In this document: positions 35,122 to 45,367 of the stretch, piece by piece
How the letters are laid out: every line of letters starts with the position of its first letter
How positions within the stretch are numbered: the first letter of the stretch is position 1
Assembly: GCA_024509875.1 (NCBI GenBank)
Contig: JAMPIV010012247.1
Location: 418,501-482,500 of the forward strand
Source of the DNA: Oreohelix idahoensis
Lineage: Eukaryota; Mollusca; Gastropoda; Stylommatophora; Oreohelicidae
Length of the DNA stretch: 64,000 bases
Direction of reading: 5' to 3'
The notes under the pieces: model-generated
Database searches by the model: none
Seen by the model: the letters and a program-made list of their open reading frames with translations, nothing else
Told to the model about the DNA's origin: nothing
Translations under genes and position numbers: made by a program

Positions 35122-35982
35122 GCTGAGGATAGGACACTCAAGCCATGTTTTAAAAAATTGCCCAAATGCCACACACCTCCGAGCAAGGGGGAATATTTCA
35201 TGAAGAACAAACTCTTATACAGGAAGGCCGGAACTGGAACAAATGGTCATAACCAGCTGGTTCTTCCCACTTCATATAGAGATAAAGTGATGGAACTCGG
35301 GCATGCGATTCCCTTCAGTGGTCACATGGGGATCAGCGCCACAGGACAGCGTATAGCTTGTCATTACTTCTGGCCAGGGATAACGGAGGATATAAAAAGA
35401 TATGTCAAATCCTGCCCAGAATGTCAAAGGGTAGCTCCAAAGCACTGGACTGCTCCTGCAACTCTAGGGGAAATGCCCATAGTGGGAACACCTTTTGAGA
35501 GGGTTGCAGTGGATATTGTAGGACCTCTCACTCGGACCAAGAGGAGGAACAGTTACATCCTTACTCTGGTGGACACTTGTTCTATGTGGGGAGAGGCGGT
35601 AGCCCTGCCATCAATTGATTCAAAACATGTAGCAGAGGCACTACTTACAATATTTACCCGATTAGGATTCCCGCATCAAATCTTGACGGATAATGGTTCT
35701 CAGTTCAAGGGGAAACTAACGGAAGAAGTTTTTAAGCTATTTCAAGCCAGACACTTTCATTGTAGTCCGTACCATCCACAAGGGAACGGCCAGGTAGAGA
35801 GGTTCAACGGGACTCTCATTTCTATCCTGAGAAAGCTGGCACACGAAAAACCGGATCTGTGGGATCAATTCCTGCCCGCCGCATTGTTTGCTTACCGGGA
35901 GGTACCACATAGTTCAACCGGGATGGCTCCCGCAACTCTGCTATTTGGGAGGCCAATAAAAGGTCCATTAGAAGCTTATTAA
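35122..35982 (+). CDS. int: Integrase, zinc and catalytic domains
   Basis: Numbering from the Met codon at 35158: an HHCC zinc domain with His49, His56, Cys86 and Cys89 (GHMGISATGQRIACHYFWPG lies between), then the DDE core with Asp119 (VAVDIVGPL), Asp178 (LTDNGSQF) and Glu214 (GQVERFNGTL). Exactly 35 residues separate the last two, the D,D(35)E signature. All catalytic and zinc ligands are intact. The frame is open from the stop at 35121 and ends early at 35982 because of a one-base shift; the C-terminal domain continues in another frame. It catalyses insertion of the cDNA. Its position before RT is the diagnostic oddity of this element. Confidence 0.9.
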   Translation, partial: AEDRTLKPCFKKLPKCHTPPSKGEYFMKNKLLYRKAGTGTNGHNQLVLPTSYRDKVMELGHAIPFSGHMGISATGQRIACHYFWPGITEDIKRYVKSCPECQRVAPKHWTAPATLGEMPIVGTPFERVAVDIVGPLTRTKRRNSYILTLVDTCSMWGEAVALPSIDSKHVAEALLTIFTRLGFPHQILTDNGSQFKGKLTEEVFKLFQARHFHCSPYHPQGNGQVERFNGTLISILRKLAHEKPDLWDQFLPAALFAYREVPHSSTGMAPATLLFGRPIKGPLEAY

Positions 35983-36515
35983 GGACCTGGACAGATGAGA
36001 AGGCGGAAGAGACTGTTACCTCATCGTATCAATACGTGAACGAACTGACCACTCGTTTGAAAGCTGGATGGAAACTGGCAAATGATAATTTGAAGCAAGC
36101 CAGGAAGAAACATGCAGCATATTTTAATAGGAAGGCAAAGGACAGGGAACTGGCAGTCGGAGAGAAGGTGCTGCTTCTACTACCCGGAAGCCAGAATAAA
36201 TTACAAATTGGTTGGCAAGGTCCATATACGGTTCTAGAGAAGGTGTCTAGAACAAACTATAAAATTGACAAAAAGGGGAAGGAGAAAGTTTATCATGTAA
36301 ACCTGTTAAAGAAGTATCTGGACAGACCACTCCAGGAAAGCACCCCCTTATTGACCTTGGCTATTGCAACCCAGATGCAAAAAGAACCACTCACCTCACA
36401 TGAATACCCATTACATCCTTGTGAAACAGCAGCACAGGTAAAAGTCAGCAAGCACCTGACTAAAAACCAGAGGAGAGAGTTCAACAGGTTCTGGAGGAAC
36501 ATACAGATGTATTAA
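35973..36515 (+). pseudogene. Integrase C-terminal (GPY/F) domain
   Basis: The first codons (LLRTWTDEKAEE) continue the integrase after a frame change near 35970. Then come a basic helix (LKQARKKHAAYFNRKAKD) and a GPY/F module: VGEKVLLLLPGSQNKLQIGW, GPYTVLEKV, and YHVNLLKKYL. This module is typical of Ty3/gypsy and retroviral integrases and takes part in binding DNA or multimerisation. No chromodomain is seen. A linker (about 36340-36475) leads to RT, where the frame changes again. Confidence 0.82.
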
Positions 36516-37322
36516 CAGATAAACCAGGCCATACAAATTTGCTACAGTATGACATGAAACTGGTAGACGCAAACCCAATCTGTATGAGAGCCTATTCTAT
36601 TCCGTTCGCGAAGGAGAAGGCATTGAAGGAAGAAATAGAGTATTTGTTGAAGGAGGGGATTATTTCGCACAGTGAATCATCTTTTAGTTCTAGTGTCGTT
36701 TTGTTGAGAAAACCGTCTGGGGAACACAGACTGTGCATAGATTACAGGAAACTGAATGCTGTCACAGAAGGACAAGTGGATCCATTACCAGACACAAAAC
36801 AGTTATTTGCCAGACTGAACAAGGCAAAATACTTTTCAAAGGTGGATCTTAGTAAAAGGCTATTACCAGATCCCAGTGAAGCCTGAAGTGAGACCTTATT
36901 TGGCTTTTAGCACTTCGGATGGACATTATGAATTCAATATGCTACCATTCGGACTGAAAAATGCTCCGAGTGTGTTTTCAAGGATGATGCGCAAATTGTT
37001 GGATCCCCTGAATAACCCATGTATCACGAATTTCATGGATGATATTCTCGTCGCCACAGAGACATTTGAAGAACACATTGAAGCTCTGGAGATGTTGTTT
37101 GATAGACTTCGGGAGGCGAACTTAACTGCTAGGCCAACAAAATGTTGTATTGGATGCAAAGAGTTGGAATTCTTGGGACACACTGTATATCAGGGTAATA
37201 TGACCCCTGATCCTAAGAATTTGGAAAAACTGCAGAGAGCACCTAGGCCGCAAACAAAAAAGGACGTGCGATCATTTTGTGTCGTTATGCGGATTTTATC
37301 AGAAATACATCAAAAATTTTAA
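36482..37322 (+). pseudogene. Reverse transcriptase, frame-broken
   Basis: Part one (36482-36886): VLEEHTDVLTDKPG entry, then EGIISHSESSFSSSVVLLRK, LCIDYRKLNAVT and YFSKVDLSK with the first catalytic Asp. A one-base shift at about 36858 moves to the frame ending at 37322: YLAFSTSDGHYEF, LPFGLKNAPSVFSRMM, and the active site FMDD (37032-37043; YxDD in most relatives), then the LGH thumb block. Another shift near 37280 leads to RNase H. The residues needed for catalysis remain, but no single frame spans the domain. Confidence 0.88.
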
Positions 37323-37857
37323 CGCTATTTGTGCTCCTCTGACTGATCTGACTCGCAAGGGACTTCCAGATAAAATTATTTGGACTGCACAATGTGAACT
37401 AGCGTTCCAAGAGTTAAAGGAAAAACTCACTAGCAAGCCTATTCTCAAACTGCCTGATTTGACACAGGACTTTGTCTTAAGAACCGATGCAAGTAATGTA
37501 GGACTCGGAAGGGCTTTGTTGCAAAGATCAGCTTCACCTGATGGGGAACTTAAACCAGTCGCTTATGCAAGCCGCAAATTGAATAAGGCGGAACAAGGAT
37601 ACTCCACAAGCGAAAAAGAATGTTTAGCATTAATCTGGGCAATAAAGAAGTTTCAAATCTATCTGTATGGTAGGACTTTTGTGGTGGAAACGGACCATCA
37701 GCCTCTCGTATTCTTATCTCAGGCTAAGCATGAAAACGCAAGATTGCTGAGGTGGTCTTTATTGCTTCAACCTTATCAGTTCAGTATCCAATATATCCCA
37801 GGCAAATTGAATGTCGGTGCAGATTTCCTCAGTCGGCACCCCTGTGATCAAAATTAG
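37279..37857 (+). CDS. RNase H domain (end of pol)
   Basis: A 192-codon frame. It begins in the RT connection (CGFYQKYIKNFNAICAPL) and covers a Ty3/gypsy RNase H with Asp70 (LRTDASNVGLG), Glu114 (STSEKECLALIW), Asp139 (VETDHQPLVFL) and Asp182 (GADFLSR), the DEDD set. Removes RNA from the RNA:DNA hybrid. Only about 90 bp separate its stop from the right LTR, so no integrase follows it. Catalytic residues intact; separated from RT by a frameshift. Confidence 0.88.
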   Translation: MSLCGFYQKYIKNFNAICAPLTDLTRKGLPDKIIWTAQCELAFQELKEKLTSKPILKLPDLTQDFVLRTDASNVGLGRALLQRSASPDGELKPVAYASRKLNKAEQGYSTSEKECLALIWAIKKFQIYLYGRTFVVETDHQPLVFLSQAKHENARLLRWSLLLQPYQFSIQYIPGKLNVGADFLSRHPCDQN

Positions 37858-37930
37858 AGTAGTGGCAGACGTGAGGAGTAATTTTACCTATGTGTATCGC
37901 TGGTTTTGGAACTTGCCATAGGCATGTTTT

Positions 37931-37944
37931 CAAGTGGGGAGATG
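37931..37944 (+). promoter_or_regulatory. Polypurine tract
   Basis: CAAGTGGGGAGATG directly precedes the TGTAGTG start of the right LTR; the expected plus-strand primer position. Confidence 0.7.
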
Positions 37945-40206
37945 TGTAGTGAAATTAACAGAGATACAACGGTAAAATACCTCCAAAGATAACATGTAAG
38001 GATAAAAACATAATGCGTAGGCTGCGAATAGTACATGATCGCCTAGACCGCGGGTCATCATCCTCCATAAAAATTGACTTGCTAGACAGGAGGGGAACGG
38101 CGGAAAAAAAAAAAAGAAAAAAAATATGACTGGAAAGATTGCGTGAGACTAGAAAGGCTAAGGAGACGCAATTGGGGGGGGAAACGGAGAAAAGTCACGT
38201 TTCCCAAGTTGACATAAAAAGTAAGCAACTCGACAGAAGGGACCATGGATATGATACGCCACAGTCATTTATTGGACGCTTTTGCGATACCAAGCCTTGA
38301 TTTGAATTCAGCGGCTAAACGCAGATGTTCGAAATATTACAAAATTTAAAAAGTACTTTTTTCTTAATATTAATGTTAGGAATATAAAAATTAGCTGGCC
38401 GGATGGCCCATTCTGAGCAGTGAACTAATATGTTCTTAATTTTACAGACGGATAGATAATATTGAAGATAATGACAAAAGACAGTGTTGTTCACATCAGC
38501 GACATGACTGTATTGAATAAAAAGTGTCGCTATTTGCACACAAAATCACGACCTTGAGACGCAGGTGTTCAAATCTACGTAGTATGGAAGAGAGGGACAT
38601 TGGTGGTAGCTGTGTCTAAATATAACTTTTAACGACAAAATTTTGGAGGGGAGAGAAAGGTTGGTTCAAAAATCAAGTACATTTTTGTAGAAACACAAGT
38701 AGAGACGGACAGACTAACAGATAACCATCCATACTTGACTGAAGCATGACTGAAATGACTTTAGGGTAGGAAATTTGAATTTAAAATAAACCTAGGCAGT
38801 GATTGGCCACAGACAATCATATTATTAGCGCTCAGAGCGCAAGTGGGGCCAGTCTTCAATAGTTGTTCAGTGATAGACACAGATTTTAAAGTGTGGTGAT
38901 TTCCATATGAAAGAAAGTGAAAGAAGTTTAGGGACGCCATACTATAGCCAGCAGCTCAGCTGAGTTTTGCTAGCAATTCTGTGTTATTTATTCATAATCT
39001 GGTAAGATTGAAATTATTTCCTTATATATTTTGAATATTGTTTAATGTTCGAGTGATTTGATACTGCCATATCGAAATCTAGCCTTACAAACAAGTAGGG
39101 ATTTGCTCTAGACCCCCCGCCCTAGTCAGGGTCTAGGGACCAACAATATACATAAACTCCAGCAAGGGTTAGGCAAGACAGATCAAGTGTTGAGAATAAT
39201 GAAACATATTACCTATCCTCTTTTAGGGCAGAAAACTAATAAATATTTTTCAGAATCTATAGTCTGGGAGGATCTATCTGATGTAAAACCACCATGGTAA
39301 ATGTGCTGTTTGGTCAGAGAGATCTGACCTGTCTGTATGATGTGGTTGTTGTGTCAGTGTTGTGTCCAGACGTGGGTAGAGAATAGATTTTGACACATGG
39401 CCCATACTTTGATTGCAGAGCTGTGAGTTTCAGCTGTCAACAAGGCGGTGTCTATCCAGTTGGTGATTTTACTCGAGTGTATCTGTGCAGTACGTTGTGA
39501 CAGAGACCACTATTATTGCCCGCCAGCACGGAGAGGTGGGACCACCAGATTTCAGCACCAGAGCTACATAAGCAAGATGAGTGAGCCTCTGGTCTGCTGG
39601 AAATTCACCAACGCTTTTAGTTACTAATACCCCATAAAATTCCTGCAATTTACTGGACACTGTGTAGTCAATATAGACAGGTGTGATGAGACCACCCCAA
39701 CAGCACAAATATTAACTATCCTCCCAAGTAGATGAATACTAGAACATTTTAATAAAACTAACTAGTCTAGTACTTAAATATGTACACTCTTGCATTTATT
39801 ATGTAACATTCCATGCATATCTTTCATAAATTTTAAATCCTTTTTTTAAAAAAAAGTTCTGGTCAACATAAAACTTGATCCAGAACCAATAAATGTAATA
39901 TAATTCTATCAACAATTTTACACACGTGAGTTAGTTCAGTGTATTTTAACATTTGTTAATATTATTAGTCTTCTTAAATATCTGTGGGTGTATTTATAAA
40001 CTATCACACCACACTACATATCATTACCCTAGACACTTTACGTAGTCACATTCATTAAGAAAAAAATTAAGTGTGAGGTCGTAGTGGTAGCAAGAAAGGC
40101 CTTCTGACAATTCACAACTACATTTTATCTCAGGAGCCTTCACAGCTGGCCTCATACATTACATTTAGTAACATCACCATCATACAATACCATCAAACCC
40201 ACTACA
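37945..40206 (+). repeat. 3' LTR (2.26 kb, complete ends)
   Basis: Starts TGTAGTG and ends CACTACA, a perfect 7-bp inverted terminal motif with TG...CA. Internally matches the left LTR at about 98%. Confidence 0.92.
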
Positions 40207-42039
40207 TTGACCAATGGCGCACTTTGATTCAGAGATGAAACCCTGGAATGAGAGTAATAAGCCCTCCTCAACACCTCATATACCTCTCTCTATCCCTAAC
40301 TATTAAACATGTTCAACATGGTCAGAATCATCATGGTAACTAAACAATTAGTTAACGTTCTTAATTGGTTTTGTACCCCATTCATGGTCAGATAATCTTT
40401 CAAACTTCAGTTTGACACCTTCCTTGACATAGGAAACATTTTAAGTAATTATATCAATTCATGTGCAAACACGGTGACTCGCTGAAGAAGACGGCCAGTG
40501 GTTTTCTGGTCTTACATCATAAAACTGTACATCAATTTCCCCATTACTATTTAATTTTATTTTCTCCTAAGGTGTCAGTAAGCCTGTCTGGCTTTTCTAC
40601 AAAATGATAATATCTTTCTTAACAACTTTGTGACACAACACAAAGTTTGATGTTGGCGCTTTCTTATATATATACCTCTACCCATAAAATTTTCATACAT
40701 ATTCAATAATACATACATAATAATAATAATAATAATAATTATATAAATGTTTTCTTCTTACCGCATCAATGAAATATTCCTACTAATTAGTTTAATGAGC
40801 GATAATATGGTCACTTCCAGATCGCTTGCTGGTGCAGATCAGCAAAGGCAAAATCGTAGTGAAATTCTTGCCTCTAACACAACAGTAGTGTAGGAAATAT
40901 ATTTTATAAGTGGCACCTAACCCAACTTCAAATTGTTTTTATCACTACTGTTAGTCTATTAGACTCCCGCCAATCAGGGACTATTATGCCTCTAGCGTCC
41001 TTTTTTAAATTGAAACTTCAACTTTCAAACTTGGGATTACCTCCCCCTCTCCCAATGTGTGGCAAGCTGAGAAAGATATACGTATGTTCGTCTATCTGTC
41101 TTCTACCACTATCTCGGTTATATACTAAGTGTTTCAAATTCTGAAAAGTAATTATTGATCAGGCTGCTGTCTGTCACACAGTAGTTATATTTTTATTCTT
41201 TCCTTTATTATATTTACTATTATTGTTTTTCCCCTTTATTTATTCCAATAACATATTTTTCTATCTACGGTAAGATACATTAACACCTTAATCTTCTATT
41301 TAACCATTAATGTCATTGTATTTGTCAACTGTCCTTTCTTTTAGTGTGTAAGAAAATTATCTAAGTTTCTCTTCTCTATCCTTCTATGCTCCGCTTGGGT
41401 TCAAATTTCAAATTTCTGTAAACAACGAACTAGTGACACTACCACCTATGCTCCTTTTCCCCCCTTCTCCCACTTTTTTTTCAAATATTCCACATTAATC
41501 GTATTATTTGTCTGTAACTATCGTTCTCATTCAAAATTGAACCAACGCATCTGCCAATACGTCACAAAACTGCAACTTTTAGGCCGGATGTACGAACTGT
41601 GTGTGTGTTTTTCATTTCAGTCTGCAGATCTAAGAGGTTATATATTTTAGAACGGCGTGTCGAGCGAAAGGGGACTGTATGGTTTTGTGTCGTCTTTTTT
41701 AGAAACATGCTAAGGTATTGCCACGCACTTTCGTTCGGTTCGCGATACCAAAACCCCAACGCGTGTCAACAGTTGCATTTTTCTCTCTCTCTCATTTCCC
41801 CTGCCTCGTTTTTTCTTCTGTCCATCTTTCTTAGAACGACTAAGCCTTGCCTTTTCAAAATTGTTACCGTTAGTGTCTCAAGGACGAGGTATAAAAGGTT
41901 AGTACTGACCTGCAGGCGGGGCGATGATGTTTCACACAACTCCACTATTTTATCCCTATATTATTTTATCTCTATCGTTTTGAATTATTAAAAAGTGGGC
42001 TTTTTTGAACTGTTGTCCATACAGATGTCACTTTACGAC
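40207..42039. other. Unannotated intergenic stretch, 1.8 kb
   Basis: AT-rich with a short (AAT)n run near 40720. ORF 41599-41991 shows no motif. No TSD of the LTR element at its left edge. Confidence 0.5.
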
Positions 42040-42430
42040 AGTATGCATGTCACATAGTTTACGTTGAGGGTCTTCTCATAAAGCAAGTACCGCCAAAGGC
42101 CTTGTTGAGATTCTACTGGTAGTATGCGTACTAATGATCTTAACTTGAAAATCTTACGGTGGTATGCATCAATTGATCTTATAATGGGGGCCTTCAGGTG
42201 GCATACATGGATAGGTCTTAAGCTAAGTTATCTATAGGCATGCGTACCACAGGTGTTAAGTGGAGAGTCTTCTAATGGTACGATGTTCGTTCGTTTGTAG
42301 TTTTGTTGCAGTACGTATACCACTAGTGTTTCGTTGATCGACATCTACTGGTATGCGTACCAAAAGTATTATGCTTGAGAGACATCTGGTTGTATGAGTA
42401 CCACAAATGGTACCTTGTAGGACTTCTGAT
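42040..42430. repeat. Degenerate ~55-bp repeat, locus 2
   Basis: Seven or so imperfect units built from GGTATGCGTACCA, GGTCTTAAG and AGTCTTCT(G/A)(G/A)TGG. Same motif set as at 29.4-29.6 kb, on the other side of the Gmr1-like element. Confidence 0.65.
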
Positions 42431-42433
42431 TTT

Positions 42434-42645
42434 AGAACCTACCTACCTACTTACATACCTACCTACCTATTTACCTACATACATACCTACGCACCTACCT
42501 ACCTATTACATACGTATCTACCTACATGTCTACCTACCTACTTACCTATCTTATTCCTACTCACCCACCCACTACCTACCTAACTTACCATGTACCAACT
42601 TACTCACCAACAGACCTACCTACCTACATGTCTGTGTAATCCACT
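42434..42645. repeat. Imperfect (CCTA)n tract
   Basis: CCTACCTA repeats with many ACAT/ACTT interruptions. Confidence 0.92.
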
Positions 42646-42849
42646 CTGTTTCTATCAATGTTCTTGTAGAATATAAAGCATAGTTTGCGTCTTTCCCGTC
42701 GATAAACATGCACTGTTCGAAGCTATTGTTCTCTTGTGTATTACATCTCCTCTAATAATAATTATAAAAATATTGTGTTCACAAAGTCTGCATATGCCTA
42801 ATTACTCTTAATCTTTTGACAAATTTATCTCTACTGGTATGTTTCCACC

Positions 42850-42920
42850 CTTGTAGATGCCATTTACGCCACTGGGTATGATGGCCACTGACTGCTTTAT
42901 CAGTTAGGGGCTAAGGGTTC
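42850..42920 (+). mobile_element. S2/S3-type SINE 3' end fragment
   Basis: TTACGCCACTGGGTATGATG, then GCCACTGACTGCTTTATCAG, then a GAAGAAG tail, matches the 3' parts of S2 and S3 in the opposite orientation. Confidence 0.7.
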
Positions 42921-43029
42921 AAGAAGAAGTACAGGAGGCCATTTAAGAGTTTACATTTCACCTCTGTGCCAAAGTCCTTAGCTTCAGCTTCCTCTTCTTT
43001 GATATTATCTGGGTGTTGACTTCTTAAAT

Positions 43030-43365
43030 GGCATATAGCATATCCCACTGTGTAGTTCGCCTTCTTAAATTTGACAGATTTAAATTTAGCCTTCTTAAAT
43101 ACATAGAACCAGATTAGCATATCCCTCTTAAATGTGACTAAGCGTATCCATGTACGGTTAGTTCGCCTTCTTAAATTTGAACATATAGCTGTTGTATCCT
43201 AAATTTGACTGTGATATAGCTGTGTAGTTCGCCTTCTTAAATTTGACATATAGCATATCCAGCTGTGTAGTTCGCCTTCTTAAATTTGACATATAACATA
43301 TCCAGCTGTGTAGTTCGCCTTCTTAAATTTGACATATAACATATCCAGCTGTGTAGTTCGCTATG
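43030..43365. repeat. 43-bp minisatellite
   Basis: TGTGTAGTTCGCCTTCTTAA recurs at 43221, 43264 and 43307, and TGTGTAGTTCGC again at 43350, an exact 43-bp period. Left units are degenerate. Confidence 0.93.
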
Positions 43366-43371
43366 GCCTCT

Positions 43372-43770
43372 GAAGAAACAAAGAAAGAATTAGACTATTC
43401 CCCTCTCAGGCAGGTCGTACAAGGCGACTAATGTGAGGCTTCTTAATTTGAGCTGTGGTTGTGATATACTGCTGTTGGTTCGTCAGCAACATCATCATGT
43501 TAAAACAAATTGTCAAAGAGTTCGCTACCACGAAGCAACATTTTACATATACCAGGCGCTTGGTGCAGGTGTGCTTGGGTGCACTTCATCTAAAACTAAT
43601 TGTCGAAAGGTGCACGGCAACATTTACATATCCATGCTTGGTGCAGGCTTGGTGCAGGCTTCCTGCAAGAAGACTAGCGGCAGTGGTGGCCCAGTGCTCC
43701 GTAAATAGCGCAAAGGAAAATTTTGATGAGGATGATGATGATGATGGTGGTGGTGATGATGATGTTGATG
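43372..43770 (+). mobile_element. GAT-tailed SINE-like element, copy 1
   Basis: Begins around AAAGAAAGAATTAGACT, has GGCAGGTCGTACAAGGCGAC (shared with copies at 47.8 and 51.6 kb), then GCAGGCTTCCTGCAAGAAG, GGTGGCCCAGTGCTCCGTAA, and a (GATGAT)n tail at 43728-43800. Contains an internal near-duplication (43480-43570 against 43590-43660). ORFs in it have no counterpart and are taken as chance. Confidence 0.65.
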
Positions 43771-44286
43771 ATGAGCAGGAAGATGATGATGATGATGATA
43801 AAGCATATTCACATTTTGCAGCAAGTATTAATGGTCGTTCACGTTTGTCATTCAAATTTATTTGTGATATGCTATTATCATACATGTTATTTGCCGACTA
43901 TTCTTGACAACATATTTAGCCTCTTCGGTATCTTTGCTTCTTTTTTCTATGGGATAGTAAGTGACTGCGCATGTGCTTTTATTTTAACTGAACATTTACT
44001 TCCAGATATTAATGTTTTTTTTTTCACTGTGAGCCCCTTTCATCTCTTATTTAGACAAGTCACCTTTGCTGCCTTAAATTAGTGTACAGATTATTGATCA
44101 GTCTTCTTGTTCTAATTTCCTCTTTCCTCTAAAGTCCATCAGTTCTAAAATGTCTTTTATTATAACCCAAAACTATTCTGCTTAATCCATTACGCTGTTC
44201 CCAACCGCAAGAACTCTTTTTATTTTCCCTTGGTTCAGTAAATTTCCATTACAAAATAGTCATCTCCTTCAAGAGATAGTGTAGCT

Positions 44287-44493
44287 CAGGGGTTCTCAAC
44301 GTTTTTTGCTAATGGTTCCCTGTTGCGCCTTATTTACCTATGTGGTCCCCTGTTGCGCCTTATTTACCTATGTGGTCCCCTCATAGTCGCTGTTACCTGG
44401 AAAAAATATACTTTACCAACTCGCTGTGGCCCACCCCACCAGAAAAAAATGGCATCCCCCCTTGGGGGTATATGGCCACGTTGAGAACCACTG
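44287..44493. mobile_element. hAT-type MITE (207 bp)
   Basis: Terminal inverted repeats CAGGGGTTCTCAACGT and (complement of the right end) CAGTGGTTCTCAACGT, 15 of 16 identical. Flanking octamers GTGTAGCT/GTGCTGGT match only 5 of 8, so the TSD is worn. A 34-bp tandem duplication (about 44324-44390) lies inside. No coding. Confidence 0.82.
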
Positions 44494-45098
44494 GTGCTGG
44501 TGATTATATTTCAGGTTGAGATATCTAACACTGCCAGTCATTTCGGTGTGGGGCTTTCTTCCGCACCATGTTGGTAGACTGTTCATAATATCGTCTCTTT
44601 ATCCACGAATTTTGCTTGCTGCACAACGTGCTCTAACTTTCTTCTCAACGCTTGTTTGATAAAATGTTATGTGTTTTTCTGGCTTCTGTGTGAGTTTCTG
44701 GGCGTTTTCAATTGTCTTTTAGCGGTGCTTGAGATATAACAGGGTACACAGTTGTCTTTACTTTGAAAAAAACATTTCTGTCTTATACATATATAATAAT
44801 AGCCCCTTCAGTCATTATTGACTATGGGAATGCGCCCCTGAGGTGACAGACCTCAGCTGCTTATTTTCGTGGTGTTCCTTTCGACGTTTTTTTCTCTCTT
44901 TGGCTTGCTGTGGAGCTATTTTCGCCATGTCTGATATTGCGCCGTAGAGAGGATCGCCATTTGGTGCGATCGGCAGCTTCATCCTTCCTGGTTGGTGGAT
45001 TCGTGTCCAGTGCCCTCATGTCTCTATTGCACGCATCTTTGAACCTCAGCTGTGATCACCTAACTGTTCTTTTGTCAATTGCCAGTTGCCCGTAAAAG
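44494..45098. other. Unannotated intergenic stretch
   Basis: No recognised feature; ORF 44910-45095 shows no motif. Confidence 0.5.
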
Positions 45099-45122
45099 AT
45101 ATATATATATATATATATATAT
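45099..45122. repeat. (AT)n microsatellite
   Basis: Short AT run adjoining a tRNA-like segment. Confidence 0.9.
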
Positions 45123-45340
45123 GGGAGCCGCGCTGGTGTAATGGCTACGGCGTTGTACTGGCGACCAGGTTTTCATGGTTCAAACCCGGGCGTCAGCATA
45201 TTTGTATAAGGAATGTTTACGACTATATATATATTTGATCAATATAACCTGATACGGCTCCTGCACATAATCCCGTGTGGATGGGATATTATATCCAGAC
45301 CGGGTTGGAAGGAAAGGTCCCATGACCCCCCACCCCCCTC
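45123..45340 (+). mobile_element. tRNA-derived SINE
   Basis: The head GGAGCCGCGCTGGTGTAATG, with A-box and D-arm-like spacing, then B-box GGTTCAAACCCGG at 45177-45189. The acceptor stem does not close and a non-tRNA body follows, ending near a CCCC tract, so a SINE is more likely than a tRNA gene. Body limits are uncertain. Confidence 0.6.
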
Positions 45341-45343
45341 TAT

Positions 45344-45367
45344 CCCCCCCCCCCCCCCCCCCCCCCC
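45344..45367 (+). repeat. Poly(C) tract
   Basis: Twenty-four consecutive C; a likely spot for length errors. Confidence 0.95.

Larger units (their letters stand above)
30995..40206 (+). mobile_element. Gmr1-like Ty3/gypsy LTR retrotransposon (9.2 kb)
   Basis: Two 2.2-kb direct repeats flank an internal region with a primer site, gag, CCHC knuckle, protease, integrase, reverse transcriptase, RNase H and polypurine tract, all on the plus strand. The domains are Ty3/gypsy-type, yet integrase lies upstream of RT-RNase H. That order defines the Gmr1-like group (described from deuterostomes by Goodwin and Poulter). The right LTR has complete ends, TGTAGTG...CACTACA. The left LTR lacks about 13-16 bp at its start, and no TSD is seen (flanks AACAC and TTGAC). 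Frame changes near 34.59, 35.97, 36.48, 36.86 and 37.28 kb and a stop at 35119 break the coding region. Confidence 0.9.

Noticed and set aside
42434..43365. CRISPR-like array of short repeats
   Set aside because: Simple (CCTA)n and a 43-bp head-to-tail minisatellite without unique spacers in a eukaryotic context.
45123..45196. Possible functional tRNA gene
   Set aside because: A/B boxes are present, but the acceptor and anticodon stems do not pair properly and a SINE-like body follows.
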